Below, one piece after another: positions 20,326 to 28,515 of a DNA stretch of 30,954 nt. The stretch's first letter is position 1. Every line of letters begins with the position of its first letter. Origin of the DNA: CAZRHH01 sp964599885 (lineage in GTDB: Bacteria; Chloroflexota; Dehalococcoidia; DSTF01; JACRBR01); contig CAZRHH010000033.1 in the NCBI GenBank assembly GCA_964599885.1, forward strand, positions 1-30,954, read 5' to 3'. Both the position numbers and the translations under genes were made by a program. Under the pieces are notes generated by a model. The model did not search any database. It was not told the DNA's origin and worked only from the letters and a program-made list of their open reading frames with translations.

Positions 20326-22821
20326 TCACCCCTTCACAACAATATTCAGCAATCGGTTCGGCACGTAGATCACGCGCGCGATCTCCTTGCCGGCAATGTG
20401 CTGCGCCACCGCCGCGCTCGCCATCGCGCGCTCGCGTGCGGCGTCCTCCGGCGCGTCGAGCGGCAGCATGATGCGATCGCGCACCTTGCCGTTCACCTGC
20501 ACCGGCACTTCGACTTCCTCCTCGATCGCGAGCGACGCGTCCGACGTCGGCCAGGACTGCGTGTGGACGCTGTACGGCTTGCCGATGCGCTCCCACATCT
20601 CTTCGGCGATATGCGGCGTGCAGGGCGCCATCATCAGCACGAGCGATTCGACGGCTTCGCGCCACCCTGCCGTGTCGGCGGGCGTGCTCGATTCACGCAC
20701 CTTCGTCAGGTGGTTCGTGAACTCCATCAGCGCGGCGATCAGCGTGTTGAAGCGGAACTGATCGATGTCCGTCGTCACTTTCGCGATCGTCTTGTGTGTC
20801 CAGCGGCGCAGTTCGCGCGTTTCCGGCGCGGACGCGCGAACGGCCGTCGTCACGTCGCCGGTCACGACGTTCCAGGCGCGGTTGAGCCAGCGCGCGACGC
20901 CGCTGATGCCGCTGGCGTCGTACGGGCCGCCGGCATCCCACGGGCCGAGGAACATTAAGTACGCGCGGAACGTGTCGACGCCCCACTTCTCGACCTGATC
21001 GTCGGGCGCGACGACGTTGCCGCGCGACTTGCTCATGCGCTGTCCGTCCGGGCCGAGAATCTGGCCCTGGTTGAACAGCCGCTTCATCGGCTCGTCGAAG
21101 GCGACGACGCCCATGTCGCGAGCCGCCTTCGTGAAGAAGCGCGTGTACAGCAGATGCATCACCGCGTGCTCGGAGCCGCCCGTGTACTGGTCGATCGGCA
21201 GCCAGCGCTTCGCCTGCTCGCGGCCGAACGGGCGCTCGTCGTTGTGCGGGTCGATGTAACGCATCTGGTACCACGACGAGTCGACGAACGTGTCCATCGT
21301 GTCGGTCTCGCGGCGCGCCGCGCCGCCGCACGTCGGGCACGTCGTGTGGAGGAAGCCCTCGTGGTACGTCAGCGGCGATTCACCGGTCGGCCGGTACTCG
21401 GCGTCCGCGGGCAGCACGACCGGGAGATCGCGCTCCGGCACGGGCACCATGCCGTCCTTCTCGCAGTAGACGACGGGGATCGGCGCGCCCCACATGCGCT
21501 GGCGGGAGATCAGCCAGTCGCGCATACGGTAGTTGACCGTGCCGCGTCCGTAGCCCTGCTCCTCCGCGTACTTCACGACCGCGGCGATCGCGTCCGCATC
21601 CGGTGTGCCATCGAAGGGGCCGGAGTTGATCATCGAGCCGCCGTGGCCCAGCGCCGATGTCAGCGCGCCGCCGTCCCAGTCCGGGTGGTCGAACACCGGC
21701 ACGACGTCGCGCCCGTACTTCTGTGCGAACTCGAAGTCGCGCTGATCGTGCGCCGGGACGGCCATGACGGCGCCGGTGCCGTACGTGATCAGCACGTAGT
21801 CGGCGATCCACACCGGCACCTGCTTGCCGTTGAACGGATTGGTGACGTAGGCGCCCGTGAAGACTCCCGTCTTCTCGCGCTCCATCGACATGCGCTCGAT
21901 CTCACTCTCGCGGCCCGTCGCCGCCACGTACGCGCGCACGGCGTCGCGCTGCTCCGGCGTCGTGATCTGGTCGACGAGCGGATGCTCCGGCGCCAGCACG
22001 AAGAAGGTGGCGCCGTAGACGGTGTCCGGCCGCGTCGTGAAGACGCTGATCTCCTTCGTCTCCACGCCGGGGACGTCGAGGCCGAAGCGCAGTTCGGCAC
22101 CCTCGCTGCGGCCGATCCAGTTGCGCTGCATGGCGATAATGTGCTCCGGCCATTCGAGCTTCGACGTGTCGAGCAACTCTTCGGCGTACTTCGTGATGCG
22201 AAAGAACCACTGCTCGAGATTGCGCTTCGAAACGACGCTGTCGCAGCGCTCGCACTTGCCATCGATCACCTGCTCGTTGGCCAGTACGGTCTGGTCCTTG
22301 GGGCACCACCAGACGGCCGCCATGCGCTTGTACGCGAGGTCGTGGGCGAGCATCTGCAGGAACCACCACTGCGTCCACTTGTAGTACTCCGGCGACGACG
22401 TGATGATCTCGCGCGTCCAGTCGAACATCGTGCCCATCAGTTTCATCTGCGTGCGCATGTGGTCGATGTTCGCCGCCGTCCACGCGGCCGGGTGAAGCTG
22501 CCGCTTGATCGCCGCGTTCTCCGCGGGCAGCCCGAACGAGTCGAAGCCCATCGGGAAGAGCACGTTGTAGCCGTTCATGCGCTTGAAGCGTGCCTGCGCG
22601 TCGGACGGCGTCATCGCGAACCAGTGGCCGATGTGGAGGTCGCCCGACGGGTACGGGAACATCGTCACGGCGTACCACTTCGGCCGCGGGTCGTCGTCCG
22701 GCGTCATGTAAAGGCTGTCCGCTTCCCAGCGCTTCTGCCACTCGCGCTCGATCGCGCGCGGTTCGTAGCGTTCCGCCTGTTCGGGCCTCATCGCCGTGGT
22801 CGTCGTTGTCGGTTCTGCCAT
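20326..22821 (-). CDS. leuS: Leucyl-tRNA synthetase
   Basis: 831 residues; charges tRNA-Leu. Class I motifs: PYPSGDLHIGH (56-66) and RMSKS near 598. It has the LeuRS editing domain with TTRPDTVYGATFF, a zinc-type CPKD...CERC insertion, and a C-terminal anticodon and LeuRS-specific tail (VPVQVNGKVRDRI, then IVYVPN-type RVIYVPNRLLNIVVKG). Family length about 800-860. GGGAGG lies six bases before the ATG. It is preceded at 48 bases by an mgtC-family gene, and both lie downstream of a Leu-specific T-box, so leuS expression probably follows tRNA-Leu charging. Confidence 0.98.
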   Translation of the reverse strand: MAEPTTTTTAMRPEQAERYEPRAIEREWQKRWEADSLYMTPDDDPRPKWYAVTMFPYPSGDLHIGHWFAMTPSDAQARFKRMNGYNVLFPMGFDSFGLPAENAAIKRQLHPAAWTAANIDHMRTQMKLMGTMFDWTREIITSSPEYYKWTQWWFLQMLAHDLAYKRMAAVWWCPKDQTVLANEQVIDGKCERCDSVVSKRNLEQWFFRITKYAEELLDTSKLEWPEHIIAMQRNWIGRSEGAELRFGLDVPGVETKEISVFTTRPDTVYGATFFVLAPEHPLVDQITTPEQRDAVRAYVAATGRESEIERMSMEREKTGVFTGAYVTNPFNGKQVPVWIADYVLITYGTGAVMAVPAHDQRDFEFAQKYGRDVVPVFDHPDWDGGALTSALGHGGSMINSGPFDGTPDADAIAAVVKYAEEQGYGRGTVNYRMRDWLISRQRMWGAPIPVVYCEKDGMVPVPERDLPVVLPADAEYRPTGESPLTYHEGFLHTTCPTCGGAARRETDTMDTFVDSSWYQMRYIDPHNDERPFGREQAKRWLPIDQYTGGSEHAVMHLLYTRFFTKAARDMGVVAFDEPMKRLFNQGQILGPDGQRMSKSRGNVVAPDDQVEKWGVDTFRAYLMFLGPWDAGGPYDASGISGVARWLNRAWNVVTGDVTTAVRASAPETRELRRWTHKTIAKVTTDIDQFRFNTLIAALMEFTNHLTKVRESSTPADTAGWREAVESLVLMMAPCTPHIAEEMWERIGKPYSVHTQSWPTSDASLAIEEEVEVPVQVNGKVRDRIMLPLDAPEDAARERAMASAAVAQHIAGKEIARVIYVPNRLLNIVVKG

Positions 22822-22869
22822 CGTCCACCTCCCGGCGGAATGTGGTCTTGCTGCCTTCGCGAACGGTCG

Positions 22870-23325
22870 TCAGTCGTCTTTGCGCGTTACGTGCTCTTCG
22901 TCGTCTTCATCGTGTATGGGCGGATGAATGTTTTTCGTCACCATCCGCAGTTCGAGCAGGATCACCGTGATTAGCGATGCGAAGATGGCGATGATGTAGC
23001 CCTCGACGGCGATCGCGATGCCCACCGCCGCCACGGCCCAGATGGTGGCCGCGGTCGTCACGCCCTTCACGCTGAAGCCCTCGCGAAAGATCAAGCCGGC
23101 GCCGAGAAAGCCGATGCCCGTGACGATCTGCGCGGCGATGCGGTCGTTGCCGCCGTAGATTCGCGACATGTCGGCGTAGAGCGCCGAACCGAGACAGACG
23201 AGCGCCATCGTCCGCACGCCCGCGGGGTAGCCGCGATACTCGCGTTCGAGGCCGATGACCGCGCCGAGAAACGCCGCCAGCGCGAGCCGCCCGACGATCG
23301 CCCACTGGTCGCCCGTGTCGATCAT
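22870..23325 (-). CDS. MgtC/SapB-family membrane protein
   Basis: 151 residues, with about four TM helices. Family motifs: LALAAFLGAVIGLEREYRGYPAGVRTMALVCLGSALY and GIGFLGAGLIFREGFSVKGVTTAATIWAVAAVG. Members act at the inner membrane in low-Mg2+ or acid adaptation, partly by modulating F-ATPase; the role here is unknown. The tail is short and charged (HDEDDEEHVTRKDD). ATG at 23325 is used; a TTG at 23349 is an alternative. It lies between the T-box and leuS on the same strand, so it should be under leucine-charging control too. Confidence 0.9.
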   Translation of the reverse strand: MIDTGDQWAIVGRLALAAFLGAVIGLEREYRGYPAGVRTMALVCLGSALYADMSRIYGGNDRIAAQIVTGIGFLGAGLIFREGFSVKGVTTAATIWAVAAVGIAIAVEGYIIAIFASLITVILLELRMVTKNIHPPIHDEDDEEHVTRKDD

Positions 23326-23450
23326 CGACTGCGTCCCGCTCGGCGACAACGGGCAGATCGCTCACGGCTGACCGTTCGCTGTGTGCTCGTCTCGATCATC
23401 CGTTGCGCCTTCCACCGTGCCTCGTGCGCGTCCCGCGCGACCATCGCTCG

Positions 23451-23491
23451 AAAACCAAAAACGCCCACCATCCCGGTCAGGGACGGAGGGC
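23451..23491 (-). terminator. T-box terminator
   Basis: On the minus strand GCCCTCCGTCCC pairs with GGGATGGTGGGC (one U-U mismatch and one G-U) around a five-base loop, then G-TTTTT-GG-TTTT. A strong intrinsic terminator directly after the T-box motif. Confidence 0.9.
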
Positions 23492-23705
23492 ATCCGCGGT
23501 ACCACCCTGGTTCGCCCGTTGGTCTCTCGACGCGCGGACGCGCTCAGTTCGCTGTAACGGGCGTACCCGCCGCCGGCTTGCCTCACCGTTCAAGAGGTTG
23601 AGACTTCACCGCCGAGGCTCCCCGGCGAGTTCTGCGCATCGTCTGCCGGCTCGCACCGCCGCCGGCTCGCTGGTTCGGCAGCGGCTTTCGCCTCCGCCAA
23701 TGTGG
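23451..23705 (-). promoter_or_regulatory. T-box riboswitch, leucine (CTC specifier)
   Basis: The minus strand carries the exact T-box motif AGGGTGGTACCGCGG (23494-23508), which pairs with the tRNA acceptor end. Upstream is a stem with GCCCGTT/AACGGGC arms (about 23514-23557). Further upstream lies Stem I: the AG-bulge side GCGAGCCGG (near 23662-23670), the distal loop GGTGCGA (23651-23657), and the specifier side GAA-CTC-GCC with CTC at 23629-23627. The CTC specifier matches tRNA-Leu(GAG), in keeping with leuS downstream. Uncharged tRNA-Leu would stabilise the antiterminator and let RNA polymerase proceed through mgtC into leuS. The motif, terminator and specifier context are seen; the full Stem I pairing was not folded. 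Confidence 0.92.
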
Positions 23706-23730
23706 CACGGCCTCAGCCCAGCCACTGTGG

Positions 23731-23749
23731 CACGGGCTTTCAGCCCGTG
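23731..23749. repeat. CACGGGCT hairpin upstream of the T-box
   Basis: CACGGGCT, TTC, AGCCCGTG, with a GTGGCACGG relative 25 bases to its left. Resembles a small dispersed palindrome lying between the putative promoter and Stem I. Confidence 0.5.
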
Positions 23750-23796
23750 ATGCGCGTACTACTCCGGATCGCAGCCGTTTCGTTCGTTCTGGCGAC

Positions 23797-23821
23797 AGTA
23801 TATGTGCCGGAGGCGGGCCGC
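23797..23821 (-). promoter_or_regulatory. Possible promoter for the T-box-mgtC-leuS transcript
   Basis: Minus strand TTGCCA, about 19 bases, TATACT (complement of 23797-23802). This would give a leader of about 330 bases before the terminator. Spacing is long, so this is tentative. Confidence 0.35.
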
Positions 23822-23892
23822 TGGCAAGGGGGGAAAGTGGACTTTGACGGATGCCGAGGCGCGGCGAGCGGTCGGCGACGCTAAACTGAACA

Positions 23893-24957
23893 ATGGTTGA
23901 TCCTGTCTGGCCTTTGTCGCCGCACACAGAGGCGAAGCACGCAATCCTCCAGAAGTATCTTGGCGCGTGGTACCCAAAGATGGCGTCGTGGCAGAACCGG
24001 CTCGTCTTCATTGACGGGTTCGCGGGGCCCGGAAGTTACTCGAAGGGCGAGCCGGGATCGCCCGTAATCGCCCTCAGGGCGGCCATCGACCACAAGCACG
24101 ACCTATCAAAATGCGAACTGTTATTTCTCTTCGTCGAATCCGACAAGGCTCGCTTCCATCACCTCGAAACGACGGTTGCCGCGCTGCCTAAGCCCGCGCA
24201 CGTCCAAGCACACTGCATTGCGGGCGAGTTCGTTGATGTGATGGAGGAACTTTTTCACGAGCTCGATGGCAATGAAATGGCTCCTGCGCTCATCATGGTC
24301 GATCCGTTCGGGGTAAAGGGCGTTCCATATGACGTCATCAGGCGCCTCGCCGCTTACAAGCGTAGCGAGTTATTGGTGTCATTCATGTACGAACCGGTCA
24401 CGCGCTGGCTCGAGTCTACGCAGTTCGAACCTTATCTAGATGCCTTTTTTGGTTCGCGCGACTGGAGGCGGGCGATTCCGCTTGAACGGGAAGCCCGACG
24501 AGAGTTCCTGCTGGACATCTACGTGGCGCAGCTCAAGGCTGCTGGCATGCAATACGTCCGCACGTTCGAGATGCGCGACCACGGGAACCGAACCGAGTAC
24601 TTTCTGGTTTTTGGCACCCACCACAAAGAGGGGTTGAACGTCATCAAGCAGGCTATGTGGGCGGTAGATCCATCCGGTCAGTTCCAGTTTTCGGACTTCA
24701 CCAACCACGCGCAGCCGACCCTATTCGAGTTGGAGCCGAACTACCATCGCCTGAAGACCCAGATAACGGGAAGATTCAAAGCCTCGACGACCACAATCGA
24801 AGCAATCGAAGACTTCGTCATCGTTGATACTGCGTTCCTCACCACGCACATTCGTAAGCCGGTGCTCATTCCGCTGGAGGACGACGGGTTGATTGAAGTC
24901 TCCAACCGCCGGCAGAGGCACTCCTACGCGGCGGGAACGGTGATCAAGTTTGGATGA
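23893..24957 (+). CDS. tcmP: Three-Cys-motif partner protein TcmP
   Basis: 354 residues. The family name comes from its neighbour, a protein with a three-cysteine motif, which is present here in convergent orientation. Visible motifs: FIDGFAGPGSY (39-49), GEPGSP (52-57), an acidic strand end FLFVESD (79-84), IMVDPFGVKGVPYDVI (134-149) and a C-terminal winged-helix-like region (about 270-354). The D-G-F-A-G-P-G / G-S-P / D-P-F-G series parallels class I SAM methyltransferases such as RlmJ (D-x-x-A-G-x-G-x-Y, G-S-P, D-P-P-Y), so a nucleic-acid methyltransferase-like fold is my inference; the catalytic N/D-P-P-Y/F is altered to D-P-F-G. Its third positions are more AT-rich than its neighbours'. 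A TAAACT five bases before the ATG suggests a leaderless mRNA. Confidence 0.9.
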   Translation: MVDPVWPLSPHTEAKHAILQKYLGAWYPKMASWQNRLVFIDGFAGPGSYSKGEPGSPVIALRAAIDHKHDLSKCELLFLFVESDKARFHHLETTVAALPKPAHVQAHCIAGEFVDVMEELFHELDGNEMAPALIMVDPFGVKGVPYDVIRRLAAYKRSELLVSFMYEPVTRWLESTQFEPYLDAFFGSRDWRRAIPLEREARREFLLDIYVAQLKAAGMQYVRTFEMRDHGNRTEYFLVFGTHHKEGLNVIKQAMWAVDPSGQFQFSDFTNHAQPTLFELEPNYHRLKTQITGRFKASTTTIEAIEDFVIVDTAFLTTHIRKPVLIPLEDDGLIEVSNRRQRHSYAAGTVIKFG

Positions 24958-25688
24958 CGTCGCCTGCCGGGGAATTGCTGCCAGCGCCGACCATCAAGGG
25001 CACGGCCATTCGCATGTTTTCCTCGGCGAACGCCAACCCTATCGAACGCGCCCCACTGCTTAAAGAAGAACGGTACATCGGCTGAAAGGCACTGGTCGCG
25101 CACGCCGCGCACCCAGTCCTCGTGCATCGGGCGCGCTCCACGCCCGCTCTCTCCGCCGGCGATCACCCATTGAATGCCGGCCAAGTCTAAGTCCAATGGC
25201 CCGAGCAGCGGCTCGCAAGACAGGAAACGTACGCGTGCGGGTACACGCCGGAGGTCATCGACCCGCTCAACGAAGCGTTGGTTCTCTACCGACACACCCA
25301 TCCAAACATTGCGTGGCCAATCGAGACGACTACCCAGTTCAGCAAGCCGAACGCTCCGTTTCGTCAGCACTTGAAAGGTGTGCCAATGGGCGGTCGCCAT
25401 GACTGCGAAAACGTCGCGAATATACGACTCTGGCACACCCTCGTGAAAAAGGTCGCTCATGCTATTCACAAATACGAGTCGCGGTCGCTTCCAAAGCAGT
25501 GGCTGGTTTAGTCGCTCGGGCCGCAACGTAAGATCGAAGCCAACCTCGTACGGGTGGTTCGGCACGCCGCGGAATCGCTCAGCAAATGTCTTCGCGTAGC
25601 AGTGTGCACATCCCGGCGAGACCTCGGAACATCCGGTGACCGGATTCCAAGTCGACTCTGTCCATTCGATAGTGGATTTTTCGGCCAT
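24924..25688 (-). CDS. Three-Cys-motif protein (phage Gp37/Gp68, DUF5131)
   Basis: 254 residues. Near the N-terminus, WNPVTGCSEVSPGCAHCYA gives Cys20-x6-Cys27-x2-Cys30, the three-Cys motif likely to hold an iron-sulfur cluster as in radical-SAM-like proteins. Further conserved segments: VFVNSMSDLFHEGVPE, FQVLTKR, VWMGVSVENQ, RFLSCEPLLGPL, WVIAGGESGRGARPM, FFFKQWG. The family is frequent in phages and islands; its reaction is not established to my knowledge. It is convergent with tcmP and their coding ends overlap by 34 bases. Composition differs from the flanking genes, consistent with transfer as a pair. Confidence 0.92.
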   Translation of the reverse strand: MAEKSTIEWTESTWNPVTGCSEVSPGCAHCYAKTFAERFRGVPNHPYEVGFDLTLRPERLNQPLLWKRPRLVFVNSMSDLFHEGVPESYIRDVFAVMATAHWHTFQVLTKRSVRLAELGSRLDWPRNVWMGVSVENQRFVERVDDLRRVPARVRFLSCEPLLGPLDLDLAGIQWVIAGGESGRGARPMHEDWVRGVRDQCLSADVPFFFKQWGAFDRVGVRRGKHANGRALDGRRWQQFPGRRRHPNLITVPAA

Positions 25689-25795
25689 GCTAACCCCCCG
25701 ACTGGAATTGATCCCGCCGGGGTTGACGATAACACGTATGGCTCAGGGCTGCCTAGCCTACGTCGCAGAGGATGCGCGAGCCGCGTCGCCCGTCC

Positions 25796-26539
25796 CTAAT
25801 GATCGTGCTCCCCATCGTCGTCATCATCCGCCTCACCGGCGCCGGGGGTTGAGCGCGGGACGAGCGGGGTCGGCCGCTCGTCGTCTTTGCGGCGCGAGCG
25901 TGGAGGGAGCGCGTCGATCGTGGCGCGGAGGCGCTCGACGTTGGCGGCGCCCTCGGCGGCGATGATGCTGACGTTCGTGTCTCGCAACGCCTGGAGCTGG
26001 TCGCCGGAGATATCGGCCGGCACGGTCACCATCAGCGGCTTGCGCGTCAGGCCGAAGATGCGGCGCAGGTCGATCTGCTTGCGGACCGTCAGCGCCGACG
26101 CGACCTTGCCGACGTCAATCGCATCGAGCTGGAACGACTCGATCGTGCGCAGATCTGTGTCGTCCATGCCGTCGGGGAGGCGCAGCACGTAGCCGATGTC
26201 GTCTTCGAGCACGGCCGTCGAGGCCGTATCGTCCGGGTCGAAGACGGCGAAGTCGAAGCCGCGCTGCTTGAGCTGCTTCGCGTCGCTGCCGCCGGCGAGC
26301 CAGCCGCCGACGCTCTCGGCGCCGACGCTCTTCGCGTCACCGTCGCCGGGCGGCTTGCCGCGGCTGCCAACGATCACGACATCGGCGCCCTTCCGCACGA
26401 GGTCGGCGGCGGCCAGCGCATCGGGCGCCATGCCGGCGAGCACGAGCGTGGCGTTCTTGGTGGCGCGCGCCGTGACGAAGCCGAGCGGCTGCGGTTCCGG
26501 GCGCGACGTGCGGCGGATCTTGTCGGCAAGCTTGCTCAA
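25796..26539 (-). CDS. Conserved protein of unknown function, TIM-barrel-like
   Basis: About 247 residues from a TTG at 26539, which has AGAGGAG six bases before it. The frame is open further upstream only through a heptamer repeat. It begins (L/M)SKLADKIRRTSRPEPQPLGF, continues with repeated beta-alpha units (VLAGMAPDALAAADLVRKGADVVIVGSRG, FDFAVFDPDDTASTAVL, DIGYVLRLPDGMDD, PLMVTVPADISGDQL, VSIIAAEGAANVERLRATIDALPPRSRRK) and ends in an acidic/His tail (EADDDDDGEHDH). The pattern suggests a degenerate TIM barrel; no catalytic signature is evident. The PEPQPLGF opening looks conserved in similar proteins I have seen from Chloroflexota-like genomes, which is a weak taxonomic hint. Confidence 0.75.
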   Translation of the reverse strand: MSKLADKIRRTSRPEPQPLGFVTARATKNATLVLAGMAPDALAAADLVRKGADVVIVGSRGKPPGDGDAKSVGAESVGGWLAGGSDAKQLKQRGFDFAVFDPDDTASTAVLEDDIGYVLRLPDGMDDTDLRTIESFQLDAIDVGKVASALTVRKQIDLRRIFGLTRKPLMVTVPADISGDQLQALRDTNVSIIAAEGAANVERLRATIDALPPRSRRKDDERPTPLVPRSTPGAGEADDDDDGEHDH

Positions 26540-26563
26540 CGGCGTCTCCTCTGTGTCGTCGGG

Positions 26564-26592
26564 AAGAACCCAGAACCTGGAACCGAGAACCA
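26564..26592. repeat. GGTTCTN heptamer array (minus strand)
   Basis: On the minus strand four units GGTTCTC, GGTTCCA, GGTTCTG, GGTTCTT sit upstream of the TTG start of the preceding entry. Confidence 0.75.
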
Positions 26593-26661
26593 AACGGCAG
26601 GCTCGATGGGGACGCCGTGATCATAGCAAGCGACGTTGGAGGCGGGAAGCGAACGCGATGC

Positions 26662-26740
26662 TGTGAGAGGTGGGAAGTGGGAGGTGAGGCGTTCAAGCGT
26701 TAGAAAGAGCTGCCCCACCTCTCACTTCTCACTTCCCACC
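26662..26740. repeat. Inverted heptamer arrays forming a large hairpin
   Basis: GTGAGAGGTGGGAAGTGGG on the left and CCACCTCTCACTTCTCAC on the right, 25 bases apart. It lies immediately after the stop of the propeller gene (minus strand, ends 26744) and could terminate it. Confidence 0.7.
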
Positions 26741-26743
26741 GCC

Positions 26744-28351
26744 CTACTCAGACCACCAGGCCGGCTGCGAGCCGTCGGTCAGCAGCAGCGGCGCGCCGCC
26801 ACCGTCGTTGCCGGCGAAGATGTAGCTCGACGGTCCGGAGCTGGAGTACGAGCCCGACGCTGCGAACGCGAACCAGCCGCCCGCCGCCGGGGACGCCGGT
26901 CCGGCCTGCGCCGCCGGAATGACGCGCTGATCGCCGATCGCCACATCCCACACCCAGACGCCGTTCGCTCCCGTCTCGCCCATGCTGAAGTCGTAGAGCA
27001 GGCGGCGGCCGTCCCGGCTCCACTCCATGCGCCACATGTCGCCACCCCCGCAGCCGCCGCCGATCTTTTCGCTGGCGCGCGGCGAGGCGACGCTGTCGAT
27101 GATCGCGCCGGCGCTGATGTCGTACACCACGTAGCGCGGCGAAGAAACTTGCGTCGTCTCGTCGTATTCCGACACGTGAAAGGCGATCTGGTCGGCGACC
27201 GGCGACCAGCGCGGCCGCGAGTAGAAGGCATTGCCGGCGGGCTGCGCGATGCGGTGTACTTCGTTGCCGTCGAGGTCCCAGACGAGGATCGCCGCCTCGC
27301 CGCTGACGCTGCCGCCGTCCATCGCCTGGTACGTGAGCAGCAGCAGCGTGCCGTCATGGTTGAACGTGGGCGCGTCCTGCTGGCTCGCGCGCTGGCTGCC
27401 GTAGACAAGCCGCCCGCCGTCGCGCACATCGAGCAACGCCGGCACGCCCGCAGCGCCGCTGCCCATGTCCCACAGCGCCGGCTCAGCGATGATGCCGGTG
27501 CGCGTGCTGTCTGGCGACCAGCCACCGCCAAACGCGTTCTCGAAGACGCGCGACGTGGCCAGGCCATCGGCAGGCACGTCGAGGACGTGGAGGTCGGTGG
27601 TCGTGCGGAACGTTTGTGGCTCGCCCCCGTCGACGGTACGCGAGACGTTGTACGACAGCATCGTGCCGTCGGGCGACCAGCGCAGATCTTGCTGGAGATA
27701 GCTGTCCGGCTCGACCGGCGTGTCCTCCACCATGCGCTGGTCGCTGGCGTCCGCGTTCATCACCCAGATGTCGCCGTCGCGGAAGAACGCGATGCGGTCG
27801 GCGAGATCAGCCAGCGCCGGCGCCGCGGTTCGAAGATCGCGCTCGCCGATGACGACGAGATAGTCCTCGGCCACCCAGCCCGTGCCGGCTAGATACCACC
27901 ACCAGTAGCCGTCCGCCTCGATCGCTTCGCCGGTGATGTACCCCTCGAAACCGTGCGGCAGGCAATTTTGGACGATGACGTACTCGTTCTGCAGCGACGG
28001 CTGGTTGCGCGCGTTGAGGCAGTCACCCTCGCCGGCGTTGACGGTGACGACCGCGCCCTCGCGGAAGTCGCCGCGCTGGGCCATCGGCGCCGGCGTCGGC
28101 GGTATCGCCGTGGCGGTGGGCATCGACGCCCACGCGGTTGCTTCTGAGTCGAGGGCGGCGCGGTCGGCGGCGATCGCCGTCAGCATGTCGGCGTCGATCG
28201 TTGCCGTCGCGCTGGCGTCGGCGGTAGCGGTCGTCGTCGGCGTGGCGTTGGGGTCGACGACGGCGTCCTGCGTCGTGAACGCATACAGCCCGAAACCGGC
28301 GATCACCGGCACCATGATCAACACACCAAGCGGGCTTCTGCGAACGTCCAT
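26744..28351 (-). CDS. Membrane-anchored SH3-like plus beta-propeller protein
   Basis: 535 residues from the ATG at 28351 (GGAGG seven bases upstream; longer upstream frame is repeats). Order: a single TM anchor (8-26, GVLIMVPVIAGFGLY), a Thr/Ala/Pro-rich linker (33-90), a bacterial SH3-like domain (about 94-168; LNARNQPSLQNEYV, ADGYWWWYLAGTGWVAEDYL, with Cys111 and Cys130 perhaps bonded), then a TolB/PD40-type propeller of about 350 residues (IAFFRDGDIWVMNADAS, LRWSPDGTMLSYN, WSPDSTRT, PRWSPVADQIAFH, MEWSRDGRRLLYDFS). The domains should face outward. Such proteins bind cell-wall or other surface ligands; no enzyme is predicted. Confidence 0.88.
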   Translation of the reverse strand: MDVRRSPLGVLIMVPVIAGFGLYAFTTQDAVVDPNATPTTTATADASATATIDADMLTAIAADRAALDSEATAWASMPTATAIPPTPAPMAQRGDFREGAVVTVNAGEGDCLNARNQPSLQNEYVIVQNCLPHGFEGYITGEAIEADGYWWWYLAGTGWVAEDYLVVIGERDLRTAAPALADLADRIAFFRDGDIWVMNADASDQRMVEDTPVEPDSYLQQDLRWSPDGTMLSYNVSRTVDGGEPQTFRTTTDLHVLDVPADGLATSRVFENAFGGGWSPDSTRTGIIAEPALWDMGSGAAGVPALLDVRDGGRLVYGSQRASQQDAPTFNHDGTLLLLTYQAMDGGSVSGEAAILVWDLDGNEVHRIAQPAGNAFYSRPRWSPVADQIAFHVSEYDETTQVSSPRYVVYDISAGAIIDSVASPRASEKIGGGCGGGDMWRMEWSRDGRRLLYDFSMGETGANGVWVWDVAIGDQRVIPAAQAGPASPAAGGWFAFAASGSYSSSGPSSYIFAGNDGGGAPLLLTDGSQPAWWSE

Positions 28352-28438
28352 GACGGCACCTCCGCAGCGATCATCGTCGTATCTGCGAAGGGCCACCGGA
28401 CGCGAGGCCGACGCTTGGCCTACGGGCGCCGTACGAAG

Positions 28439-28468
28439 GCGGGAAGCGGGAGTCGGAAAGCGGGAAGG
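28439..28468. repeat. GGGAAGC heptamer array
   Basis: About four units (GGGAAGC, GGGAGTC, GGAAAGC, GGGAAGG) in the gap between two divergent genes; a -10-like TACACT follows at 28471-28476. Confidence 0.65.
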
Positions 28469-28515
28469 CGTACACTTGCGACGAACCCAGACTAGGCGCG
28501 GTTCAAGGAGTGACG

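Noticed and set aside
21154..22974. 606-codon open frame on the plus strand
   Set aside because: It is the antisense of leuS; the translation is Arg/Val/His/Asp-rich with no recognisable motif, while leuS has all its catalytic motifs.
26636..27892. 418-codon open frame on the plus strand
   Set aside because: Antisense of the propeller gene and through inverted repeats.
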